From Eonycteris spelaea (lineage: Eukaryota > Chordata > Mammalia > Chiroptera > Pteropodidae): 64,000 bases of DNA. The stretch lies in NCBI GenBank assembly GCA_003508835.1, contig PUFA01000066.1, positions 3,100,001 through 3,164,000 of the forward strand, in the 5' to 3' direction. A program made the position numbers and the translations under genes. This document shows positions 43,641-54,621 of this stretch, in pieces. Position 1 is the stretch's first letter. Each line of letters starts with the position of its first letter. Below the pieces are notes generated by a model. The model saw only the letters and a program-made list of their open reading frames with translations, was not told where the DNA came from and searched no databases.

Positions 43641-46600
43641 GACTTACATGGTAGAAGTTGATAGTACCAGTTTGTTTCATAGGAACTTTAACAAATTTAT
43701 ACTTGGCCTGAGGCGAACTTAATAGGAAGTTTGGAGGTGATACATCTGTCTCTCTAAGAATTGTTGAATGACTCCGCCCTCATCACTCTCGACTTGTCCT
43801 CACATGCCTTTTAGAATGCTTTTGCATATAGTCGATTTGTAAAATGTTTTTTTTAATTATGGAGTGTAATATAAATAGGGTTCTCCCTAAAGTAACACCC
43901 TTACAAGGCTGATTTTTTTCAAGGTGTAAGTGGCGTATGCTAACATTTTTGGCCTTTGCTCAGACCACCTTTCAGGTCAGGAGAGTAGTTCCACCTTTTG
44001 CTTTTTCTCCAGCCTTAACTCTGAAGCTGACTTTGGGCTTCAGTCCCTCCCTTTGTAAAAGTTCTGCTGGTCTAAATGATCACCAGGTTCACGTCAAGTA
44101 ATAAAAGTCTTTAATGTGCTCACAAAGAGAATTCAATGCTCCTGGAGCGATCCTTGTAAACACTGCAGTGGGTACTTAATACTGTTAGTGGGTGTCAGTG
44201 GATACAGCCAGGCTCCAGAATTTATGGGAGTTCCGTGGGAGTTATGGGAGTTAAAGACTCAGAAGAATCGAATCTTTTTTTTTTTTTCCCAAGAAGTGTT
44301 AAAACATTTTTAATAAGTAGGGGTCATTCGATTTAGTAATGTGGGAAAATGAGTAGTCCTGACACGGGTTATTTTTTTTTCTTTTAAGTAGCAATTGGGT
44401 GGTTTTTCCTGTAAAAGATAGAGGAACTGATTCTTGAGAATTTACGAAAGACTCAACCCTAGCTAGGTACATGAAGAGTAGCTGCCCTTTATGTTGTAAT
44501 TTTTTGAAGAAACCTACATCTGTTCTAAACTTCATTTGCACAGTGTGGTAGTTTACATATTTGCCACGTTTGAGAAGAAAGTACCTAAGTCTCCAGCATT
44601 TTAGAACTAATGCTTTACTTTGTCTGAAAGTGGGCTTCACAGTTTCTGGTGGTTGCCTGCTTCTTTTTCTAGGCAGCGTAACATAATCATGAATCTCTTA
44701 GTTACAGTTTGTGAATTTTGAATGTCTGAAAACTGGAAACAAGACCACTTCATGTGGAAGATTTTTTTCCCCCCAAAATAAATAGACAAAGAAAAGTTTA
44801 GCCCCCAAATCATTTGATCTTTGGGATGTGGCACAAGGCACACTGCAAACATAATCATAAAGACTGATAAATAATTTTCAGTCTTTTTTAAAAAAAAAAT
44901 AGTGACACATTCTGTTTGCAGTTCTGAGTGCTTGTGATTCTACCAAGTAACATTTTGCGGATACATCAGGATACTTAGAACTGGTGCTTCAAGAAGTTCT
45001 TTAGTTTGGCCTCACAAAGTAAACCTGGGTTCTTAGCAGAGTGACACTGGAAGGCTGTACTTTCTTTGGAGAATATAGGTATTCTCTACTACTCGTAATC
45101 TGGGGCTGTGCCAGAAAATTCTGGATTCTTATTGAAGCTTAACTGCTGCCGAAGTAAAGCTTTGGGCCCAAGTGGTCTTGTACCCTGGGCTCCATTTACT
45201 GCAGAGGTTTCTTCCCGAAGACCAAGTGAGGCATGTTTTCTTTTACTGATGAAGAAGGAAAAGCCTCAGCTGTGTTTGTGGCTTTTGTGGGTGAGCAACA
45301 CCACTTGCAAAGATAAGATGAGCATAGCAAAACTAGGTTTCCAAAATCGTGTTTTAAAAACTTATTAGTGACTAGAGACAGAAAACTCTTTTCCTTATCT
45401 CCGTCACTCTGTTATGAAACGTCCCCACCCCCTTGTTTTCCTTTCTTCATGGATCTCTTATTGGTGCCTCGTTTCCTTTTGAAGCATCTCGTTTAAAAAT
45501 TGCCATCTAAGTTCCAGCAAACAGCTTAGCTAGTTTTTATTCTGATGAGTACTGATTAACTTGGAGGATGATACACTATTGTGAATTGCTTACAGGAAAG
45601 TGAACGTCAAGTAATTATCTGAAATTGTTGAAGCTCTCTTAAGAACATGGGCTTACTTAAAAACGTCTGTGGATGAAATCAATTCTGAATATACCTTCAC
45701 TCAAGAGAACAAATAGGCAAGCTGCATTTAGCATAATACGGTAAATTAGCTTTACATTCCCTTCTGGTTCAACATTTGTCACTGTTATATTTATCCCTTT
45801 TAGATTTTGTGCTGCCTCATGATTCAGATAGTCAGGGCTTAGTCTGCTCTTCTGCAAGGGGAAAGGCAAAATATGTTTTCGTGGGGTCTTAAATATTTAC
45901 ATGGCTCACTTTTGCACAGAGAGAAGAGGCCTCTCAGAAGATACACTGCAGTTTTGTTTTGTTTTTTGAGGGCGGTGCAGAATATTTTGTGTTTTCTTTT
46001 TTCTCTGGCATTGTTTTGCTCTGTTGTTGTTACCTTGATTTGAACTGTATTTTAAGAGCATCTTAGAGGTAAGAGCATTATTGGTCCCTACCAAACACCA
46101 CCTGCCTGCTGCCAGGGTCTTTCAGGGTCGTCCGCAGAGGTAGAGTGAAGCAGAATGGTCCGAGACCAGGAAGTTGCATTAAGCCACATCGGGTTTACAT
46201 CACATGCCAAATTTCTAGAGCAACCCCCAGTATGGCCACACCTAAGCATCAGCTGATCCACGTCTCCCTTGAATATTCTTGAGAATCCACATCCTGTGAT
46301 GCTGGGTTTTAATAGGTCCTTTAGGTACCTATCATGGTACCATTTCTAAGTACGTTTCAGTATTTCTCATGTCCTACTGACAGTTTTTTTTTGACAAACC
46401 CTAGGAATATTAGCATCATTTGCAGTATTTTATTTCATCTGTTTTCTTCACAGCTAACTACTCAGGTCCGCTACTTTCCCTTATTTTTCTACCTGCTAAT
46501 AAGAATGCTTTTGAGAGTCATATTAACAATATTGAAGAGCCTAACTGGCAGTTGGTAGGTCATTTACTCATCTTAAGCACTTATTTCTATCCTTCTAAGA

Positions 46601-47790
46601 GCTCGAATTTCCCCAGAAAAATCTTAACTGAAATGTAGTTATCCTGCAGAGAGGATCACTGTAAAAATAGTTAAAGTTTAGCAAACATAGTACCTTTTTT
46701 TTTTCATGAATGCGCATTTGTCAACTAAGCTTCCTTTTGCAGCTTGTTCCACTAGTTGATGACGACAAGCTTTTTGTGTTTCCCAACACACTTGGTTCAC
46801 TGGAAGATGTTGCTTTTGAAATAAATGGCTCTAGGCGATGGAGGCTTTGGTCTGAAGTGGGGATCTGGTATGTCCCTAGTGCTCGGGTGTGAAACGCAGC
46901 TGGAGATGGGTGTGGTCCATCATCTGAAATTTCCTATCTTCAGTTCGAGGAGGTGGTTACCATCTAACCACTTTAGAACTGCACGGTATGTGCTGTTTTA
47001 TTACAGGGCAAGATTTAGCTCTAATGGTTTCCCTTGTACTTGCCTCCAAATTAATAAAATGTCATTCCCTGGTAATGCTTCATGCCAGCTCCGTTTTAGA
47101 AAGAAGTAAGGATACAGCTGAAGTTAAAGGATTAAATTGGCATCACATTTTTAGTTTTGTAAATGCCTTTAGTGTTTGATTTTTGTAGGTTGATCATAAG
47201 GAAGTGATAAGTATGTTAGGTTATTTGTGGTTTGAGCTAATTTTAGTCTCTTATTCACAGCTTGCTTTATATCCTTTGACATTAAAACATGCTTTCTAGA
47301 AAGAGAAATTTCGAATGTAGGACACAATCTATATTCTACATTTGGCTACATTTCAGAAAATACTTCTCAGTACTCTGGAAGTTGGACAGTTTGAAGCATA
47401 CATTTGGAGCATAGTAACATTATTTGAAAATCATTGATTCCTTTGCCTAATGACTCTACTTCCCAGCAAATAAAGTAGATTCTTTCATAGAGGCTTGGAA
47501 CAAGAGTGTCTAAGACAGTGGCTAAAAGGGCATAGCTGATATTAGAGGGTTTTTAAAAGATTCTTACCAGCCCTGAGATGTATCAGAGCAAGGCTCTGAT
47601 TGGTTGTGGATGGGGAAGCGTCCCGGCCCTGTGTCTGCAGTTGACAGAGCCTTTTGCTCCTAAAGGCTGGGCTTTGTACCTGTCTCCATTACTGGTTACA
47701 GGTCTCAGACGGGGCAGTTTTGTTTCAAAGCATCAGTTCAGGGCTGCTCTGTTACCCGTACCAACCATCTTGAACTTACATGTCTCCAGG
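43640..47790. other. PTPN1 intron 1, unique stretch
   Basis: Nothing firmly recognised apart from poly-T runs at about 44275-44287 and 46694-46704 and the cryptic exon-like stretch at 46743-46867. Confidence 0.45.
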
Positions 47791-47794
47791 GACT

Positions 47795-47935
47795 TATGAG
47801 GTAATGGAAAAAGAGGACTGGGTTTGAGTTCTGAGTCTGCCTTTGACTCTTGTGGGACCTGGAAGGATTTACATACAGGATCCCTAAAATAGGGTGATTG
47901 GACCAGACAGCCTTAATAGCACGACTTGAATCTAA
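47795..47935 (+). mobile_element. MIR SINE fragment, plus strand (intron 1)
   Basis: GAGGACTGGGTTTGAGTTCTG, GTCTGCCTTTGACTCTTGTG and CCTAAAATAGGGTGATTGG. Confidence 0.6.
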
Positions 47936-48319
47936 CATTGTACAGTAATCTGGTCACATGAGGAGCCAGGAAGCTGGGGCTGCACATCCTATTCACATTG
48001 GACTTGGTAGCCTGTGTGTTCTGTGATTCCCCCTTATCAAAAAGTGGGATAGAACTTTAAAATTTTATATTAACTCAAAACTTTAAAAATTCATGTTTAT
48101 GCCTTTAAAAAATAATAAAATGTCCTATGAAGGCATGAATCAAATTATTTTTTAAAATTGCCAAATGCCTCATTGATGAATGCAGTTTCCTATGGAATTT
48201 TCTTACATCTAAAGAGGATTTTTGGGTTTTGTAATTGGACTAAAATCTCATTCAAGGAAGAAATGCATAGTCTGATGCCTGTTCTACCCTCATTCATAAT
48301 AAAACCCAATAAACCCAAT

Positions 48320-48500
48320 AGTAGCTCACATTTATTGAATTCTGTTATGTGCCCCAGGTCCTGTGCAAAGTGCTTTGCATGGAGTAGCATTTTTTATACA
48401 CCATAAATTGGTCTTTAATAGCAGGAAATGATTTAAAGGACAATTAGGTGTCAGAGCCAGGATATTCTTCTCTGCCTGAGGTCCCCTAGGTCCTGAAGCC
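48320..48500 (-). mobile_element. MIR-type SINE, minus strand (intron 1)
   Basis: AGCTCACATTTATTGAATTC, GTCCTGTGCAAAGTGCTTTG and TCAGAGCCAGGATATTC give a diverged antisense MIR. Confidence 0.55.
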
Positions 48501-49914
48501 AGCTTTACATGCTCACCGTGGTACAAAGAGGGACAAGGAGTTGTGCTAAACCTTCCCGATTTATTAGGACAAAGGAAGGGATCATTTATAGATTTTGACT
48601 TTTGCCCAGTTTTCTGACTTCTTACCTAGATATCACAAATTGGCCACCCTCAGTCATATTTTGCTTGGTCCACACAGTGTTTTTAAAATAGAGGAGTTTC
48701 AATGTTGGCCATTGTTTATAAATTAAGAGAAACCACATACAAATCTGGATGTCTGACTTCTCTTAAAATCCTGTAAACCTGGGCCACTTGGCAGTGGTCT
48801 GCTGCGGTGGGGGACACTTGCTCCTGCTGGACAGACACCTGTGTTCTGTAGTTTACCACAGCTCCATGGCGGGTCACATTGTCCTCAGTTATGTGTGTTA
48901 CCCGGCCCTTGGACGCACTTGAGTTTGCAACCTCTACCCCGGGCTGGGTTTTTTCCTTGGAGTTTGATGTTGACGTTATAATTAAGATAATTTTAAAAAG
49001 ATGTTTAGCCTGTAAGTAGTTAGTGAACTATCATTAAAGTTAAAGCAAGGGAAGACTAGCTAGAGTTAAAGGTTTGGTGGCCGCTGTGAAATGCCCAAGA
49101 GAGTGCCCCTTGACTTTAAAATTCAGGATCAAATCATTAGCCAGACGCTTCTTTCCTTCCTCCCCTTCCCCTTCTCTTTTCATCCTTAGCTCCCTTCTGC
49201 TATCTTGAGGAAGTTGGAAGCTGCCACCATTTTTTTTCCACCTTGGGCAACTGACTGTGACTGTATTTTTTGTCCCATGTCCAGTTATTTCCACGAACTG
49301 TTTTTGATGACCAACTTGGAAATTGAATTGGGTGGTCCCTATGGGAATTGATTTTTTTAAAAAATATGCCTTACCCAAATAAGCTTACACTGAAAAATCA
49401 TCTAAGAAGCAGTGTTTTTAATGACTTGCTTTGCGATTGGGAATACCATTTGTCACATGTCTGAGCTCATGATTGCATTGTTCCTCCACCTTATCCTCTA
49501 TCAAGAGATGAAGTTAATGACAACGTGACAAAAAGTAAATATATAGGTACAAAGAACACGTGTTGCTTTAGCAATACAGTACATATTATATTGTAGGACA
49601 TGCTTTTTTTCGATCCTTCTTGAACATCTGTTACTCTGTAGAGGTATGTTGTATATGACAAGTTAGAACAAGCAGTAGGCGAGGAAGATACTTTACCATT
49701 ATAAAACAATCAAAGTCTTTGTTACTAATTTTGTACCTTTCCCCCCCAAAGCTGAATCCCAAAAGGACAAAACCAGCTCAGTGTTCTAGTACTCCTGAAT
49801 CAAGTGGCGTGACGGCACAGCCACTTGATATATTTTTGTATACATGAAATTAAAATCAGTAACCGACGACCAGTTCCGCCATGAAGCTTTTCATCTGTCG
49901 TTCATTTCACTTCA

Positions 49915-50130
49915 ACTCTAGATTGTAAGCTCCTTGCAGGCAGAGTCCCTTCTATCAGTTATTCAGCAAATATGTGAGCCGCTACTGGGTGCCAGGCTCT
50001 GTGCTAGGGTGTGAGCCTAAGCGCTGAGCAAGATTTGGTCCTTGTCCTTAAGCTTAATAGTCCAGTCAGGAAAGGGGCTGAATAGAGGCATAGCCAGGCC
50101 CAGGTATTGTATGGGAACACTCAAGAAGAG
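49915..50130 (-). mobile_element. L2 pieces, short plus then minus (intron 1)
   Basis: GTAAGCTCCTTGCAGGCAG is a plus-strand L2 end (49925-49955). From 49960, TATTCAGCAAATATGTGAGC, GTGCCAGGCTCTGTGCTAGG and GAGCAAGATTTGGTCC are minus-strand L2. Confidence 0.55.
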
Positions 50131-50269
50131 GTGGCTGATTGGGATTGGGAGCAGGAAAATGGCTAGTCTATGAAAGTAATGTCTAAGTGAAGATTCCAGG
50201 GGCAAGCAGGTATGAGCCCCGTATAGTTTCTGGACCCCTAATGGGGCTTGCTCCTCTTGGCCCTTCTCC

Positions 50270-50650
50270 GTTCAGAGTGTTTCATTTCTTAAACTTGAAA
50301 GCATAGGAGCATATTTAATTTTCTTCCTCTTCAGTCTTAACCTTCCTGCTCCCATCCCCCACACACAATTCATAAGCATGTCTCTCTCAGTACATACATT
50401 TTTACTCTCTCCCTTCTTTTCCATTTCTTCTGCCATTACTTCTCACCTTGACTGTGATGATGACCTCTGAACCCTTCTAATAGGGTGTGGGCGTAGTGAT
50501 TACATCGTGGCATTGACCTCACACCACCGTGTAGTGAAGTCATTTATGTAGGCGTCCTCCCCAGTAGGGTGTTTGTGTCCCCATCAGTTTTGTGGCCCTA
50601 GAACACCAACCACGGTGCGTTGCACTTAGTAGGCGGTCATACAGTATCCA
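50270..50650 (+). mobile_element. L2 3' end, plus strand (intron 1)
   Basis: The CTCTCCCTTCTTTTCCATTT region leads to TTTTGTGGCCCTAGAACACC and GCACTTAGTAGGCGGTCATA. Confidence 0.5.
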
Positions 50651-52840
50651 TTGCAAGGAACTGATAACTTTTGGGTAAAGAGTTTTATTTTTCTTATCCA
50701 AGTATATATGCAGGTACTCTTTAGTCTGTACAAAAGCAGAATTATATTTTAATACGTGAAATATTTTTAAAGAATATTTAAACCTAAGCTTGACTCACTA
50801 AGAATAAATTGAAAATATGTGGCTAGCCCCCTGATTTGCAGCTGACACTGTGAGAATAAAGGTCTCATTTATTCATTGTGAATTTTAAAGGATATTTTTA
50901 ATGATATTGGCTGGAATATCCCATTATGTGGTCTGTTTATCAGCAGTTTTTGGTACACAGATGGCTTTGTTTAAATGATTCTTTTAAGTCAAGTACCTTG
51001 TAAAATAAGTTTACTAATAATTATTCTCCTTTTAAATGGCTCAGTGGTAGTCTTTAATTTTTTAGGCATTTTAACATTTTGGATATCTTTATAAATTCTA
51101 CGACTTTATGATTGCTTCAGTTTAAATGCAGAATTATCACATTGAGAATTCCGAATGACTTATTGATAGTTTCCTGTTTTTCCATTCACATATTTACTAA
51201 ACTCTTTTCTTGCCATATAGAAGCAGTCAGGGTTAGATATCCGCAAACCGATAAAGTTGTGGAAATGTCGTTCTTTTTTTCTAGCTATGAAGATTATGTA
51301 TAGAAGTAGTCCTGGATTCAGTTTTTTAGAAAATAATTGCTGATTACTAGTCATTAAAGAATTGAAAAGGGGAGAGTTTTCGTTGCCAATGGATGACAAA
51401 ATAGAATAAGAGAAGTTCGACTATTTTCCTTTTAATGGTGGGGGGGATGATTAATTGTGGGTCTTTTTCTCCGTCTAGTTTTGTACTGGAGTCATTTACA
51501 CGTCACGGAGTAGGTGCGATAGAGCATACACAGCTGAAGGAGATGTGTGGAGTGGAAAGACAGTAACCCACAAGGCTCTCAACAGAATTGCTAAAACATA
51601 GGCATTAAGTGGTCTCAATATTGCAGGGGGACGCAATTGTTTCTAAGATGGGGGTGGTGAATAAGAAAAAGTTTTTAAAAGGCATCCTCTTTAGAAGTCC
51701 AAACTCTGAATAAGATCCCCAGTTCATTGATTATGCTTCGTCTTCAGATTTGCTGAGGACAGTGAAAACGCTTCGGGTTGAGTTTTCTGTTGTTTCCAGA
51801 TTTCCGGCTGCTGCTTTCCTGACCCTGAGTCCTCATTTCCCACCTTGTTACTCAGCTAAGACCATGGTCAGTCGGTTGAAATGCTGCCTGTCCAACACTC
51901 CTGGCCCTTTTGCCCATCTTCTTGCCGTCAGCATACTTGACTCGCTCTAGCCCTGGACCAGGCCAGCCACCCACTTTTCTCTCCCCCGGCTCAGGCTCTA
52001 GAGTGTTGCTAGAGAAAAGCTCTCCATCTTGCAGTTTGAGCCCCTGGAAATCCAGTCTTTAACCTCGAATCTGTCTCCCTCAGCTCTGGCCCTCAGATCT
52101 AAAGCTTATCTGCCATCCTTTTGACCTCATTTCTTGCAAGGAAAGGGGAGCCGTTCTGGTCTAAAACAGCCCTACATCTGTGCCCCCCCCAAATTCACCT
52201 ACTCAGGCACAGAGACTCTTTTGGTATGTATCCTAAGCCCTCCCTCCCTGTTACCAGTTTACTTGGACCCTTTAAACCTTCTCAGGCCTCCTCCAGCTAC
52301 GACTCTCCCTGCAGCCACTGCCATATTGTTTCGTTCTCCAGTCAAAATGTTGGAAATAATTAGGTCACTGTGTCCGTTGTTTACCTTCCAGTCACTTCTC
52401 ACTCAGAGAAGTTAGGCTCCACCCTACCAAGCCACTAAAACAATTCTTGACTGGTCACTATTAGCTTCCTTGTTGCTAAACCAGTGGATAGTTTGCATCC
52501 CTAACATAGCACCATTCAACAGGATTGACCTCTGTTTGCTTCTTGCATGTTCCCTAATTCTGGTTTCTACAACTCTTTTTCTCCTGTTTTCTTCCTTTTC
52601 TCTCTCCTCTTTCTCTGGTTAGTCGTAACTCTCACTCTCGGGCTGCTTCGCTGCTCCTCTGCTGGGGGAGTTCCTCGGGGGCCTCTCCACGCTGTTCCTT
52701 TCACCTGACCCTTGGTCCTTCTGAGCAGTCTCCTTCACTCACCCAGGAAGTAGTAATGGCCCTTGAATTCAGGGCGTGTGCGTACGTATTCCTGCCCCCG
52801 TGCAGCTTCTAGTTCCTGAAACGATAATGCTTTCTGTCTC
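50650..52840. other. PTPN1 intron 1, unique then pyrimidine-rich
   Basis: 50650-51800 is AT-rich unique sequence. 51800-52840 is pyrimidine-rich and may contain old LINE sequence, but I cannot assign it. Confidence 0.4.
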
Positions 52841-53450
52841 TCGCAGAGCCTTTGCATATACTGTTTCCTCTGCCAGGAGCATTATGTCTTACTGATTCTT
52901 GTTCTTCCAGTCGCATCTGAGGCATCCTTCCTGAGACTGTATCCTCCGCTTTCCCCTTTCCCCAGGTCCGAGTTAGGTGCCTCTTCCTGTCCTCCCATTG
53001 GCCCCTGTACCTCCCCCTTTTATAGTTCTTGGTGTGATAATACTATAATTATATCCATTGTTCTCTAATTACCCGTTTGCTTATCCTATTGCCAAGTAAC
53101 CTGTCAAGTCTTAGAAGGGGCAGGACTGCTTTTGTTTCAGTCATCTGCATCTCTTAGTACCCAGTATAGTGCCTGGCATATAGAAAGGACCTAATGAGTA
53201 GTTCCTGAATGAAGAGATGAGCTATGCTATTTAGAAGAGTCATGAATTGGAAACTGATAGGGAGGCACCAAGTTTAAGGTATTGTGTGAATCATGTGTTT
53301 TTGACTCACCATCAGTTTAGCACATACTTTGTTATTAATTTTTCTCTATGTGGCATACCTCCCAGGGAGATTAAAAGCCCCTTGTGAGCAAGAACCTTGT
53401 GTAATTCCTAGTGTCTCCCTCACAGTGCCTTGTGTGTAGTCAGACTTCAT
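52840..53450 (+). mobile_element. L2 3' ends, plus strand (intron 1)
   Basis: AGCCTTTGCATATACTGTTT, CCTCTGCCAGGAGCATTATG, TTAGAAGGGGCAGGACTGC and CAGTATAGTGCCTGGCATAT give one L2 to 53225. A second, shorter end lies at 53340-53450 (CCCCTTGTGAGCAAGAACC and CACAGTGCCTTGTGTG). Confidence 0.65.
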
Positions 53451-54370
53451 TTCAGGGGGCCTAATCCCAGGTATATGTGATTTTTGTGGGGGTTTTTTTG
53501 GATGGAACTAAGTCTCATCTGTAATCAGTCCGTGTCTTCCTCAGCCGGTCCTGCTTCTGTGCCATGCACAAACCATGCCCCTTTGGAGGGCGATCTCCCT
53601 GTGGTTTCCTAGCCCTTGTGTTCCAGTGTGCTGGCCAAGTACCGGAGACGTCAGTGGTGTGAGAGCCTTTCTTGTTCAGACTTCATAGGTTTGGTAGCTG
53701 GGACTGACCAATGCTGACAGGAAATAAAGGCGTTTATTAAAACCCAGACAGCTGTCAACTTGCAGGAAGCAAAGCTCTTGTTAGCATATGATTTTGTGGT
53801 TGATTCGGTGGTCCTCTCTAGAAGTGAAGAACCAGACAAGAAAGGGAGGAGCCTTCTTAGACTCTAAAGTCAGATCCTTTTTCCTAATTTGCTTTAGAGT
53901 TTCACTTGTTTGGAATTTCCCGAGATTTTGATCTTGCCAAAAAGTTCACAGCAGAAAAAATCTGGGCAGGTGAAGCATTTGCATTTGAAACGAAATCATT
54001 GTGTTTTTGTTTTTCTTTTTTAACTTTTTTCTTAACATATTATCCTTGGTTCAGCCCTGAAGATTATTCTATTACTTACGCATTTTAACTTTTCTTTCAT
54101 CTTCTGGATCTTATGAAATGGGTGATATTTGAATGGAGAAGAGGAAGAGAGGAATAAAAATAAATGTAAAAGTCTTGTTCTTGCCTAGGCAAGCTTGGCT
54201 TTATATGTTGGAGCAGAATGACATGTCTAGTCTGGTTAAGAAGGGATACTTAGGGTTGGTTTGGCTTTTTATATTTGATTTTTTTTAGGTTTGTTTTTTC
54301 AACTGGAAATTTTATATGAATAAGTAAATTGAGAATAAAAGCACTGAGTTTCACAATTTGCAGAGCACTC

Positions 54371-54387
54371 TTCTGTTACCTATTTTA
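54371..54387 (+). repeat. Left target-site duplication of the 5S-derived SINE
   Basis: This copy matches 16 of 17 bases with the copy at 54605-54621, which fixes both ends of the insertion. Confidence 0.8.
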
Positions 54388-54604
54388 TTTTAAATTAAAA
54401 AAAAATTTTTTTTTTTTAGGCGAGGCAACCCTTGGTTGACTCACAGAGTGCAAGGACCTTGTCAAGCTTACAGTCTCTTGCTTTTTACACCTACAGCACC
54501 TGGTCTTCCTAGGCAGTCTCTCATCCAAGTACTAACCAGGCCCGACCCCGCTGAACTTCTGAGATCAGACGGGATCAGGCGTATTCAGGGTGGCATGGCC
54601 GTAG
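54388..54604 (-). mobile_element. SINE-like retroposon with a 5S rRNA-derived head
   Basis: On the minus strand the element starts at 54604 with a 5S rRNA-like head of about 115 bases (to 54490) that keeps the internal promoter region around TGGTTAGTACTTGGATG. It continues with about 72 bases unrelated to 5S (54489-54418) and ends in an A-rich/T-rich tail whose purest part is 12 A (54406-54417 on the plus strand as T). Flanking it are 17-bp direct repeats, TTCTGTTACCTATTTTA at 54371-54387 and TTCTGTTCCCTATTTTA at 54605-54621, which differ at one base. Together these are the marks of L1-driven retroposition. 5S-derived SINEs are known from fruit bats. The copy is too diverged and too recombined to be a ribosomal gene. 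Confidence 0.85.
54490..54604 (-). pseudogene. 5S rRNA-derived sequence (non-functional)
   Basis: The minus strand reads CTACGGCC at its 5' end and keeps the conserved middle block of vertebrate 5S rRNA (around GGTCGGGCCTGGTTAGTAC), with scattered substitutions and short changes in the 3' third. The first two bases of 5S are missing. It forms the head of the retroposon at 54388-54604, so it is not a member of a 5S gene array. Confidence 0.85.
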
Positions 54605-54621
54605 TTCTGTTCCCTATTTTA
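54605..54621 (+). repeat. Right target-site duplication of the 5S-derived SINE
   Basis: This copy abuts the 5' end of the 5S-like head exactly; the one mismatch to the left copy (A versus C) suggests an insertion that is not very recent. Confidence 0.8.

Noticed and set aside
54490..54604. Functional 5S rRNA gene
   Set aside because: It has many substitutions, lacks the true ends and T-run terminator, and lies inside a retroposed element with a tail and target-site duplications.
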